27,584 nucleotides of DNA, taken from a virus. The translations under genes were made by a program, and so were the position numbers. How positions within the stretch are numbered: position 1 is the stretch's first letter; each line of letters begins with the position of its first letter. Below the pieces are notes generated by a model that saw nothing but the letters and a program-made list of their open reading frames with translations, was not told where the DNA came from and did no database searches. The stretch is from the IMG/VR virus record IMGVR_UViG_3300044609_000148, positions 1 to 27,584 of that record. One strand, written 5' to 3'. Shown here in pieces: positions 1 to 6,621 of this stretch.

Positions 1-415
1 TAATGTTGATACAACGTTTGACCCATGGAAGATCAGCTCTACCAACAGTGATAAACTCAAGTACGTCAGGGTGGTTAAGATCAAGATGACATACAACAGC
101 TCCATTTTTATAAACACCCCCGCGTCGGAGTACTTCATTCAGGGTTGAGTAGATCTTGGCAAAAGAGACCGGGCCAGAGGCTACGAGTCCTTTTCCATTT
201 TCAGCTCCTTTGGGTCGCAGTTTGCTAAGGTGGACAGCAACGCCTGCACCATATCGGAGTGCATGGCTAACGAAACGCCAACTGGCTTCGATTCCATTTT
301 CTCCTTCCATCGTGTCTTCCACAACGAAGACTGTGCAGGAGACAGGCAAGCGAGAGGTGGGGTCATCGATCCAACTTTGTACACGACCAGTACGAGCGAT
401 TAGTTCTTTGTTCAT
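1..415 (-). CDS. nrd: Ribonucleotide reductase large chain, N-terminal part (3' end outside window)
   Basis: The frame starts at an ATG at 415 and stays open to the window edge, giving 138 residues. It contains the ribonucleotide reductase signatures RPKGAENGKG, VASGPVSF, GGVYKNGAVV and HLDLNHPDVLEFI, with an early cysteine in LPVSC that fits the first active-site cysteine. Known role of the family: reduction of ribonucleotides to deoxynucleotides. Cyanopodoviruses usually carry a B12-dependent class II form, but the part seen here cannot settle the class. The ATG overlaps the TGA of mazG (ATGA), so the two are probably translationally coupled. With MazG, the gp1.7-like kinase and ThyX it would supply dNTPs for phage replication. 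The C-terminal cysteines and the rest of the barrel lie outside the window. Confidence 0.9.
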   Translation of the reverse strand, partial: MNKELIARTGRVQSWIDDPTSRLPVSCTVFVVEDTMEGENGIEASWRFVSHALRYGAGVAVHLSKLRPKGAENGKGLVASGPVSFAKIYSTLNEVLRRGGVYKNGAVVCHLDLNHPDVLEFITVGRADLPWVKRCINI

Positions 416-792
416 ACCAAATTATTAAGATTGGGTGGTTGATAGTTTGGTCCCTTCAAGACCTTCCCATCTTCACGGTAAATAGGGTTGCCGCTATCGT
501 CTAGTTTAGATAAGTTACTTTGATGAACACGATTCAGAGCTTCATCTAGATCCCATCCAAGATTAGCGGCATACTGATAACACACATAGACCAGATCCGC
601 TAGCTCCTTCAAACACTCAGCAGAGTTGATTGTAAGCCCCATGATTAGCTGGTTCTCAGCATCTAGGAACTCTTTAAACTCTTCAACGATCAAACGCCTC
701 TGCAAAGTCCGTGAAGCCGGCGTAGTACTGTTCTTCACCCGGAAACTTTTCCGGAATTCGACGGCTTGCTGCTGACGGGTGGAGGATGTCAT
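412..792 (-). CDS. mazG: MazG-like nucleotide pyrophosphohydrolase
   Basis: This 126-residue protein has the MazG helical metal-binding pattern: E38xxE41 in the EEFKEF helix and E63xxD66 in KELADLVYV, followed by GWDLDEALNRVHQSNLSKL. Family enzymes hydrolyse nucleoside triphosphates, or (p)ppGpp, to the monophosphate and pyrophosphate. In cyanophages MazG is thought to alter host nucleotide signalling or recycle nucleotides. The first 37 residues are coded inside the 3' end of the upstream gp1.7-like gene in another frame, about 110 bases of overlap. The N-terminal residues look MazG-like (QAVEFRKSF), so the long overlap appears genuine. The stop overlaps the ribonucleotide reductase start. 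No strong Shine-Dalgarno sequence is visible. Confidence 0.88.
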   Translation of the reverse strand: MTSSTRQQQAVEFRKSFRVKNSTTPASRTLQRRLIVEEFKEFLDAENQLIMGLTINSAECLKELADLVYVCYQYAANLGWDLDEALNRVHQSNLSKLDDSGNPIYREDGKVLKGPNYQPPNLNNLV

Positions 793-985
793 TTTCTAGT
801 TCGTTTTGAAGATAGTGGATTGCTTTGCGTAGATCATCACGTCGGCTTTCTTTGTAACCAGCACGACAAATATATTTAATTGCATTACCAAGGTGAAAGT
901 TTAGTCCTTGGTCTCGAACGAAATCCCAAACTTGGATATTACCTCGTCGATAATATTCGGGTCCGGTACTGTTGGTGTTGGCCAT
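683..985 (-). CDS. gp1.7-like nucleotide kinase (DUF3310 family)
   Basis: This 100-residue protein has the DUF3310 signature: the start YYRRGNIQVWDFV, then LNFHLGNAIKYICRAGYK and DLRKAIHYLQNEL (about residues 11-64). T7 gp1.7 belongs to this family and is known to phosphorylate dGMP and dTMP, so a role in dNTP supply is likely. It sits between the nblA-like gene and mazG and overlaps both (about 85 and 110 bases). The C-terminal tail after residue 70 is not obviously conserved and shares its DNA with the start of mazG. The start at 985 is kept because family members begin a few residues before the GxIQVWDF motif. There is no clear ribosome-binding site. Confidence 0.82.
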   Translation of the reverse strand: MANTNSTGPEYYRRGNIQVWDFVRDQGLNFHLGNAIKYICRAGYKESRRDDLRKAIHYLQNELENDILHPSAASRRIPEKFPGEEQYYAGFTDFAEAFDR

Positions 986-1188
986 TTAGAGACAAGATTA
1001 GAAACGTTGTTGCTTAAAACGAAGCACTGCTTTTGTAGAGCTAGAAAGAGGGTGATGATAGCATCAATCTCTGTCTTAGAGCTGTTCAGTGCGTCTTCAA
1101 TTTGACGCATCTTGAACTGTTGCTCTATTGTTAACTCAGTCACTGGTGGTGGGGGTCCAGTGTTTGATTTGTTCATTGAAAAAGTCAT
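901..1188 (-). CDS. nblA: NblA-like phycobilisome degradation protein
   Basis: Ninety-five residues. Residues 18-69 resemble NblA: a proline run, then LTIEQQFKMRQIEDAL, an amphipathic helix, and LQKQCFVLSNNVSNL ending in KW. NblA of cyanobacteria is a small helix-hairpin adaptor that links phycobilisome proteins to the Clp protease. Viral copies are known in freshwater and marine cyanophages. The match is by eye and strongest over the EQQF helix. The start at 1188 is chosen over one at 1245 because GGAG lies four bases upstream. The 5' end overlaps the exonuclease gene by 53 bases and the 3' end overlaps the gp1.7-like gene by 85. Residues 70-95, beyond the usual NblA length, share DNA with that gene. 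It could still be an unrelated small helical protein. Confidence 0.65.
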   Translation of the reverse strand: MTFSMNKSNTGPPPPVTELTIEQQFKMRQIEDALNSSKTEIDAIITLFLALQKQCFVLSNNVSNLVSKWPTPTVPDPNIIDEVISKFGISFETKD

Positions 1189-1864
1189 AGTTCTCCGCTT
1201 GTAGGATTTTAGCAAGACGTGCGTTAAGTAGTGCAGCGTCTTCATCTAGGCCCTTCTCAGCAAAAGCATCTACAACTGTCTGCCAATTAGATCCATGTTG
1301 TTCAAGGAGGGCGTCTGCTCTCTTGATGCCAATACCAGGTATACCAGCATAGCCATCTGTCTGATCCCCTGCCATGGTTTGTATTAGATGCCACCTATCA
1401 CCTTCTTCTTTGGTAATTTCGATAACACCATCGTTGAAGTCATAGAGTTGACCAGGTATCTGTCTCATGTCCTTATCTGGACTGCAGATGATGTGACCTG
1501 ATTCTTTAGTGGCGTAAATACCTAAGGCATCGTCCGCTTCAAGCGTTGACATAATGATAACCGGGAACGTCTCTTGAAGCGCTTTGATGACTCGTTTGTA
1601 ACCACACGGTTTCTTTCTGTTTCTATGTCCTTTATAGTTTGGGTCGAGAGATTTACGAAAGTTAACAGAATCAGAAAAAAACAGAATAGAATCGTCAAAA
1701 CAGCCTAAGTTATTAGCAATGTTGTACAGTTCTCGCTCTACGTGCTGGTAAGCTTCAGAGAAGCGACTTGTTACTGTGATAACATCGTTACCCCAGTCAA
1801 TCTCAGTCTCGTTGGCTGCACAACACTTATAAACGATGTAATCGGCGTCAATTAAGAGGCTCAC
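1136..1864 (-). CDS. 5'-3' exonuclease (T7 gp6-like, FEN/PIN family)
   Basis: This 242-residue protein has the family's metal-binding acidic residues in order: D6 and D8 in LLIDADYI, EADD at 109-112, the SPDKD pair at 130/132, and GDQTDGYAGIPGIG at 166-179, which combines metal ligands with the helix-hairpin-helix DNA-binding turn. In T7, gp6 removes RNA primers, degrades host DNA and acts in concatemer processing. The start is a GTG at 1864 that overlaps the TGA of the small basic gene upstream. Its 3' end overlaps the nblA-like gene. It follows the DNA polymerase, as in other cyanopodoviruses. Confidence 0.93.
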   Translation of the reverse strand: MSLLIDADYIVYKCCAANETEIDWGNDVITVTSRFSEAYQHVERELYNIANNLGCFDDSILFFSDSVNFRKSLDPNYKGHRNRKKPCGYKRVIKALQETFPVIIMSTLEADDALGIYATKESGHIICSPDKDMRQIPGQLYDFNDGVIEITKEEGDRWHLIQTMAGDQTDGYAGIPGIGIKRADALLEQHGSNWQTVVDAFAEKGLDEDAALLNARLAKILQAENYDFFNEQIKHWTPTTSD

Positions 1865-1998
1865 TTACCTTGTCCCCGCTTGAGCTTGCGCCCATGCGAA
1901 GGAAGACTACGAGTGCCGTTACCTTGACGGGTGTGTTTGAATTTTGCACGGGATTGAAAGGGGACACGACCCAGTGCGGTTTTAGATTTTACTGCCAT
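1861..1998 (-). CDS. Small basic conserved phage protein (45 aa)
   Basis: The ATG at 1998 opens a 45-residue frame beginning MAVKSKTALGRVPFQ and ending HGRKLKRGQGK. It is strongly basic, rich in Lys, Arg, Ser and Gly, with no hydrophobic segment, so a nucleic-acid-binding role is possible but unproven. The lines GRVPFQS and RQGNGTRS recall a small protein often seen beside replication genes in cyanophages (from memory, not searched). It sits between the DNA polymerase (stop at 2013) and the exonuclease, and its TGA overlaps the exonuclease GTG start, which suggests translational coupling. Confidence 0.75.
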   Translation of the reverse strand: MAVKSKTALGRVPFQSRAKFKHTRQGNGTRSLPSHGRKLKRGQGK

Positions 1999-2012
1999 TA
2001 TACTGTGGTGAA

Positions 2013-3338
2013 TTAGTGAACGTCTGCCCAAGTTTGTCCGACTTTGGACTCAGCTTCGATAGGGATTCTAATGCCGTAGCTTTCTCCAGCGGTGAGGGAG
2101 GATAATTCAAGGGCTGATTTAAGTGTGTCAGCATAGTCAGAGGGGCATTCAAATTGAAGTTCGTCGTGAACAAAGGCTAGTTGATAAGCTTCGATTTCAT
2201 TCAGTTTGATTACGTTATGAGTGTGAACCATCCATAACTTCGCTACACAGCTCGCACTCCCCTGGAGAAGGTAGTTAAGGGCTTTGTGGCTACCATCAAC
2301 AGGGCAGCGGCGACCGTCACACAACTGTATGTAACCAGATTCCGCCTTGGACTTAACCGCAGTAACCAGTTTCTCAAGTCCTGGAATTGCATCCATGTAA
2401 GCTTGACGAATCTCTTTACCCTTGGCAGTTGCATTTTTATCAGATAGTTGTGGGTCATAACTTAAGCCTATCTTCTTATCTCCAGCACCGTACAAAAAGG
2501 CATAAGTTACAGTCTTGACTAGACGGCGGCTAATGCCTATTTTGTCTGCATTCTCTTGGTGTATATCGCCGTTGAGAAGAACGTCTCCGTACCTGCCTCC
2601 ATCATATCTAGCCAGATAGTGAGCGAGGAGTCGCAATTCAATGCCTGCGAGATCAGCACCAACCATGACATAGCCAGGACTAGCGCAGAATAGCTTTCTA
2701 AAATTAAGATCACTAGGTACCTGTGCAAGGTTTGGGTTTCTGTGAGCGCATCTAAAAGTATTAGTGGCTACAGAACAGTGGTGGTGTACTCGGTTATCCT
2801 TGACAAGTTTAAGCCAAGCATTGTTACCCTCAGATAACATACCGAGGTGTTTAGTTAGCTCAAGACAACGAAAGAACTGCAGAGATTCCTCTGTGCCTAT
2901 GTCCTTGAGTACCGTCTCATCAATAGCAGTTTTACCAGCTTTGGTTTGTTTATCAGGTTTCCAGCCATGTAGATTCTTCATCACCCACGCAATGTGATCA
3001 CGACTAGTTGGGGAGAATTCAATCAGCTTTGTACAGGGTGCTCCTTCGACATATCCGAGGGATCGGTTAACTCGCTTCGGAGTAAACTCGCGTCCTGCGA
3101 TGTAAGGATACCGCTTGCGTAATAGACCTTTAAGACCATCAAGCTCGGTATAGAGAGTTTGTGCAAGTTGCCGTGCAGCATCCTCATCAAATCTCCATCC
3201 ATATAATTCCTGATCAGTAAGTATTTGTGCGACCTGATGCTCTAGCGAGATCCATTCAGGTACGGTTGAAAGTGTTTCCAAAGTTTCGTAGTAACAACAA
3301 CATCTTGTACCATGTAGTCCTGCATTTCCTGCGACCAC
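2013..3338 (-). CDS. DNA polymerase, palm/fingers/thumb part (T7 gp5-like, family A)
   Basis: This frame holds the polymerase domain of a T7-type family A enzyme: motif A GADLAGIELR with D229, motif B RRLVKTVTYAFLYGAGDKK with K275 and Y279, and motif C FVHDELQ with H391 and D392 (numbered from the GTG at 3338). The exonuclease domain is coded in a different frame just upstream (3242-3760), so the enzyme is split. Real homology begins only near ISLEHQVAQIL, about residue 30. The first residues, with three cysteines in a row, are antisense to nothing known and are probably untranslated. Tyrosine at the O-helix position corresponding to E. coli Pol I residue 762 is the T7-like state. Either a frame-disrupting base, a sequence error or two separate polypeptides explains the break. 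Confidence 0.85.
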   Translation of the reverse strand: MVAGNAGLHGTRCCCYYETLETLSTVPEWISLEHQVAQILTDQELYGWRFDEDAARQLAQTLYTELDGLKGLLRKRYPYIAGREFTPKRVNRSLGYVEGAPCTKLIEFSPTSRDHIAWVMKNLHGWKPDKQTKAGKTAIDETVLKDIGTEESLQFFRCLELTKHLGMLSEGNNAWLKLVKDNRVHHHCSVATNTFRCAHRNPNLAQVPSDLNFRKLFCASPGYVMVGADLAGIELRLLAHYLARYDGGRYGDVLLNGDIHQENADKIGISRRLVKTVTYAFLYGAGDKKIGLSYDPQLSDKNATAKGKEIRQAYMDAIPGLEKLVTAVKSKAESGYIQLCDGRRCPVDGSHKALNYLLQGSASCVAKLWMVHTHNVIKLNEIEAYQLAFVHDELQFECPSDYADTLKSALELSSLTAGESYGIRIPIEAESKVGQTWADVH

Positions 3339-3760
3339 TCTTTCCAGTCTGATGTCTTACCGAATGAGCCCTTGTACTCACCAAGACGGTACCCATAAGA
3401 CTCCAAAGAATGCCTACCATATAGTTGTAGAGGCATGTGATTCCAGTTGCGTCTCTTGTCTATACTAAGTATATCCGGATGACATATACGACTAAGCACC
3501 AGAGTATCAAGAACAAGGGACCTGGTATCAAACCATGGATATAGTTTGCGAATAACGGGTATGTCATAATTGATAATGTTATGCCCCACAATACACTCAG
3601 CGTCTTCAAGTCGTTGGAGACCACGACTAAGAGGTTCAGTGTTACCTTCGTCATTGTATACAAGCATCTGTTCAGCTTCTGTATCGTAGATAGCCAAACA
3701 GTGGATGCAGGTAACATCATGAAGAAGTCCGTTGGTTTCTAGGTCAAAGATAAGCGTCAT
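3242..3760 (-). CDS. DNA polymerase, 3'-5' exonuclease part (T7 gp5-like)
   Basis: One hundred and seventy-two residues with the three DnaQ-type exonuclease motifs: IFDLETNG at the start (Asp and Glu ligands), VGHNIINYDIPV near residue 60, and YMVQDVVV near residue 149. In T7 this is the N-terminal proofreading domain of gp5. Here it ends at a TAG after PYLNGSR, where the polymerase domain should follow. The remaining polymerase is in the -1 frame, overlapping by 97 bases. As family members are normally one chain of about 600-700 residues, the two frames together (about 172 plus 410) match a whole enzyme. The ATG at 3760 has only a weak ribosome-binding site. Confidence 0.87.
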   Translation of the reverse strand: MTLIFDLETNGLLHDVTCIHCLAIYDTEAEQMLVYNDEGNTEPLSRGLQRLEDAECIVGHNIINYDIPVIRKLYPWFDTRSLVLDTLVLSRICHPDILSIDKRRNWNHMPLQLYGRHSLESYGYRLGEYKGSFGKTSDWKEWSQEMQDYMVQDVVVTTKLWKHFQPYLNGSR

Positions 3761-3816
3761 TCCAATGCCGGATTACACCAGCGACAATAAACAAATTAGT
3801 AATGAAGATGAATAGT

Positions 3817-4014
3817 TCAAGAAGGTTTAGCCGCCTTACTAGATTCCTTCCAGACATAGGTCTTGTCTACAAATTGTGCTCGCTTGACTGCCTCAGGTGT
3901 GGGAGGATTAGGCCGCTTGACGTAGTAACCAGTATCTACATACAGAATATAATTATCAAATGATTCAAAAGTCTGTACTGGGGTCGAAGTCGTCTTCAGT
4001 TGCTGTGCTTTCAT
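3817..4014 (-). CDS. Small hypothetical protein between primase-helicase and DNA polymerase
   Basis: A 65-residue frame starting MKAQQLKTTSTP and ending SSKAAKPS. It overlaps the last 50 bases of the primase-helicase gene and otherwise fills the gap before the polymerase. It is hydrophilic with aromatic residues around YILYVDTGYYVKRP and shows no recognisable domain. Small genes at this place are usual in cyanopodoviruses, which is the main support. The ATG at 4014 has no clear Shine-Dalgarno sequence, so the true start may be elsewhere. Function unknown. Confidence 0.5.
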   Translation of the reverse strand: MKAQQLKTTSTPVQTFESFDNYILYVDTGYYVKRPNPPTPEAVKRAQFVDKTYVWKESSKAAKPS

Positions 4015-5548
4015 TGAATTTACAGGTGGATAGATCGTAAGTCAGTCGGCAAGCGACGCCAACTTCGCCTGAATAGCGATTCTTGAGGACTCTAACAGTT
4101 GTATCAGACTGTTTGCCTGAACTCTGTTGATCTCGTTCGAGTGCAATAACTCCGTCACTAAGTTGTGCAATTGCTGCACTTCCGCGCAACTGTCCAAGTG
4201 TAACACGTGCTCCCTCTTCATGGTTCTTATCTTGTGTAGTGCGTCTGAGGTGGGAGACGAGGAACAGTGCAATGCCAGTACGCTCAACAAGCGAACGCAG
4301 TTTAGTCATTGTAGTGTCAATCATCCGCCTCTCATCGCCATCAAGACCACTCAATAGAATGGAGAGGTGATCAAGAAAGATGACACGAGTATCAAGACCT
4401 GTTGCAAGGTACTCAATACGATTGTATATCAAGTCCGGATCAAAGGAACCGAAACCATCAAATAGGAACAGGTTCCAGTTAGCAAGTGTCTTGTCATATG
4501 CATCAACAAGTGTACTGTGATCATGCTCACCAAGATGCAAAGACTTACCAACAGCAGCGGACATCAGTCCGAGAGCTGTTCTACGGTTACTTTCTTCAAG
4601 TGCCAAGTAACCAACCCGTTCTCCTTTGTTGAGAAGGTGTGTGGCAAGATCTCGGCATACGGACGATTTCCCTATGCCTGAGCCGGCTGTAATTGTTACC
4701 AGCTCGCCATAACGAATACCATGCAGCTTTGACTGAAGTCCGTTGAAGGGGTAGTCATGATCAGAAGGTGGAGTAGGTGTAGTTACAAGTTCTAGGAGTG
4801 ACTTACCGTCTACAATTCCATCTGGACGGTACGGCTTTGCATTCCATATCGCTCGACGAACTGCTTCAGAGTCATTGGATTGTAGGGCATCTGACGCATC
4901 CTTATATTCCTCAATTCTTGCGATCTTTGTCTTGCCAGGTGGTAGGACCCCTGCTGCGTCCTCCGTCGCCTTACGGCCAGCCTCGTCATTGTCGAAGAAC
5001 AGGACAATCTCCTCATAACCCTGCAGCCATGGGATAGCCCGTTGTATCGACTTCTTGGCCGCTGCGGCACCGCTAGGTAGAGATACCATCGGCCACCCCG
5101 GCATAGCCTCACTACATGAAGCTGCATCGAGTTCCCCTTCAGTGATGACAACTCGTTTTCCAGTGGCGGGAAACAAATGCTGTCCAAAGAGGCAGGTTGG
5201 TGGTTGCCCTTCATAACTAAAGTCCTTGTGTTTAGTCTTAGTCTTGCATCCAATCAAGATGCCGGTGTCGTCATAATAGTAAAACCTAAGTAGGTCACCA
5301 TCACGGTAGATTTTGTACTGTTGACATACCTTCTCAGATATGTTCCGCTTACTCAGTCTTGAGGCGGATCCTTTAAGTTGTACATTAGTTTGCATTTTAT
5401 AGGAGCTAACAACTTCCTCTTCTGTGTGACCGTAAGTATTACATGAGAAACAGAAAGTGTGGCCATCAGAGTACAAAGAGTTTGCGTCTGATGACCCACA
5501 CGTGTCACACGGTAAGTGCCTGACGAACTCGCTTTCGGAGTTCTGCAT
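3965..5548 (-). CDS. Primase-helicase (T7 gp4-like)
   Basis: A 527-residue bifunctional replication protein. The N-terminal zinc site uses C14, C17, C33 and C36 (LPCDTCGSS and TFCFSC). The TOPRIM primase core has TEGELDAAS with E137 and FFDNDEAGR with D186/D188. The RecA-like helicase has Walker A GSGIGKSS at 289-296, Walker B FLDH with D393, VSHLRR near 431 and QLRGSAAIAQLSD near 453. The tail ATEDDFDPSTDF is acidic and ends in phenylalanine, as in T7 gp4, where that end contacts the polymerase. The ATG at 5548 is preferred over ATG 5566 and TTG 5590 because MQNSESEF-HLPCD aligns with the start of T7 gp4. It overlaps the upstream small gene by 44 bases. Confidence 0.95.
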   Translation of the reverse strand: MQNSESEFVRHLPCDTCGSSDANSLYSDGHTFCFSCNTYGHTEEEVVSSYKMQTNVQLKGSASRLSKRNISEKVCQQYKIYRDGDLLRFYYYDDTGILIGCKTKTKHKDFSYEGQPPTCLFGQHLFPATGKRVVITEGELDAASCSEAMPGWPMVSLPSGAAAAKKSIQRAIPWLQGYEEIVLFFDNDEAGRKATEDAAGVLPPGKTKIARIEEYKDASDALQSNDSEAVRRAIWNAKPYRPDGIVDGKSLLELVTTPTPPSDHDYPFNGLQSKLHGIRYGELVTITAGSGIGKSSVCRDLATHLLNKGERVGYLALEESNRRTALGLMSAAVGKSLHLGEHDHSTLVDAYDKTLANWNLFLFDGFGSFDPDLIYNRIEYLATGLDTRVIFLDHLSILLSGLDGDERRMIDTTMTKLRSLVERTGIALFLVSHLRRTTQDKNHEEGARVTLGQLRGSAAIAQLSDGVIALERDQQSSGKQSDTTVRVLKNRYSGEVGVACRLTYDLSTCKFNESTATEDDFDPSTDF

Positions 5549-5714
5549 ACGCTCGTGCTTGTGCATCGTGATGTTCAAACCATGAATCAAGTGCTCGATA
5601 GAACCCGTCGATTAGGTTCTTGGTTGTCTTTGGATCGTTTGCATCTACATCAGCAAGGCAATCACTAAAGCACTCTTCGTAGTACTCAGGTGTACCGTAT
5701 TCTACGTAAGCCAT
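5505..5714 (-). CDS. Small acidic hypothetical protein (69 aa)
   Basis: Starts MAYVEYGTPEYYEECF and ends KRVRQALTV. It overlaps the end of the endonuclease gene by 13 bases and the start of the primase-helicase by 44, so it lies in a tightly packed replication operon. It is rich in Asp, Glu, Tyr and Trp in the first two-thirds and basic at the end, predicted mainly helical, without membrane segments. No family is recognised. Its frame is open exactly across the space between two well-defined genes, which supports it being real. Confidence 0.65.
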   Translation of the reverse strand: MAYVEYGTPEYYEECFSDCLADVDANDPKTTKNLIDGFYRALDSWFEHHDAQARAYAELRKRVRQALTV

Positions 5715-6055
5715 TCAATGGGAATAGAGTGGAATGCACACCAAGGGAAGCCGTGTTTATCAGCCCACTTGGCATAGGTGGTTTTAGATCCTTTGTAGAT
5801 CTTATTAAAGGGAGCTTGGAAGACGAAGCGTATGTCCAACTCTGGGTTTGCTTTCTTCACTGCTTTCATCTTCCTTCGGTCCTCCTCGGTTAGTTGTCCC
5901 TTTGTTTCTAAGTAGACACCATTCGGCAAAAGAAAGTCTGGAGTGTAGGTGCATTGCAGTATGTATGGAACTTTGGTGGATTCGTATTCGTACTTAACTC
6001 CCAGCTCAAGAAGAAGGGTTGATACCTTCTCCTCAAGACCGGAGCGGAATCTCAT
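5702..6055 (-). CDS. Endonuclease I / Holliday junction resolvase (T7 gp3-like)
   Basis: One hundred and seventeen residues, closely matching T7 endonuclease I: FRSGLEEKVS at the start, KYEYESTKVPY, YTPDFLLPNGVYLETKG, PELDIRFVFQ, and IYKGSKTTYAKWADKHGFPW. The catalytic set is present: E8 (T7 E20), D40 (D55), E50 (E65) and K52 (K67). In T7 the enzyme resolves branched DNA and breaks down host DNA. It is shorter than T7 gp3, missing the N-terminal extension and the basic C-terminal tail. Its ATG overlaps the TAA of the ssDNA-binding protein by one base. Confidence 0.96.
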   Translation of the reverse strand: MRFRSGLEEKVSTLLLELGVKYEYESTKVPYILQCTYTPDFLLPNGVYLETKGQLTEEDRRKMKAVKKANPELDIRFVFQAPFNKIYKGSKTTYAKWADKHGFPWCAFHSIPIEWLT

Positions 6056-6621
6056 TAGAAGTCGTCGTCCTCAACTACGTCACTGATGGTTACGTTAGGT
6101 TCAGCAGCTTTGAAACCTTTTGTCTGACCAAAGAGTGCTGCTACCTCAGTTTCACCGAGGTCGCCAGTATCAACACCAGCAGAGGATCCAACAGTAATGA
6201 CCTGAATCCCTACAAGCTTTAGACTTGTGCCGTAGGTAACACCATCACGTAGGATGTAGGGTTTCTGTCGGAATGCAAGCTTAACGGTGCTACCACTGTA
6301 GATCGGCGTGTTGGCGTCAGTGATTACTGTACCCTCAGTATCTACTACAGGAGGCTTGGTCTCTTCATTCCAACTGAACTTAACTTTGTACTTACCATCG
6401 GAAACCTCTTCCCATGGTTCAGGCTTAAGAGTAGAGCGCTTAGGATTCTTCAGCTTAGACTCTGCCCATTTAATGGAATCAGCTCGATCTTGCTCAAGCC
6501 TATCGACAAGATCTTGATCGACAATAGCAGACAATGAATAGCCAAACTTACTTGGCTTCAGTACAGCTTGATAACCTTCAAGGACAACAGGCTGTTGAGT
6601 AACGTGGATGGATTGTGCCAT
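6055..6621 (-). CDS. Single-stranded DNA-binding protein (T7 gp2.5-like)
   Basis: A 188-residue protein placed between RNA polymerase and endonuclease I, the T7 order. It has the features of gp2.5-type proteins: a moderately sized OB-fold-like middle region with basic and aromatic residues, and a short acidic C-terminus ending SDVVEDDDF. In T7 the terminal phenylalanine after acidic residues is essential for contacts with the polymerase and primase-helicase. The same ending occurs on the primase-helicase in this window. The assignment rests on position, length and the tail more than on a motif. The start overlaps the RNA polymerase stop by one base. Confidence 0.85.
   Translation of the reverse strand: MAQSIHVTQQPVVLEGYQAVLKPSKFGYSLSAIVDQDLVDRLEQDRADSIKWAESKLKNPKRSTLKPEPWEEVSDGKYKVKFSWNEETKPPVVDTEGTVITDANTPIYSGSTVKLAFRQKPYILRDGVTYGTSLKLVGIQVITVGSSAGVDTGDLGETEVAALFGQTKGFKAAEPNVTISDVVEDDDF

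Noticed and set aside
3242-3338. Programmed -1 frameshifting in the polymerase gene
   Set aside because: No X-XXY-YYZ heptamer in the right frame and no obvious downstream structure; kept only as a lesser possibility.
4810-5253. A 147-residue frame inside the primase-helicase gene
   Set aside because: Arg-rich shadow frame in the same DNA as clear zinc, TOPRIM and helicase motifs.
5549-5590. Longer start of the primase-helicase (TTG at 5590 or ATG at 5566)
   Set aside because: The added residues are not T7-like and deepen the overlap; the ATG at 5548 lines up with the start of gp4.
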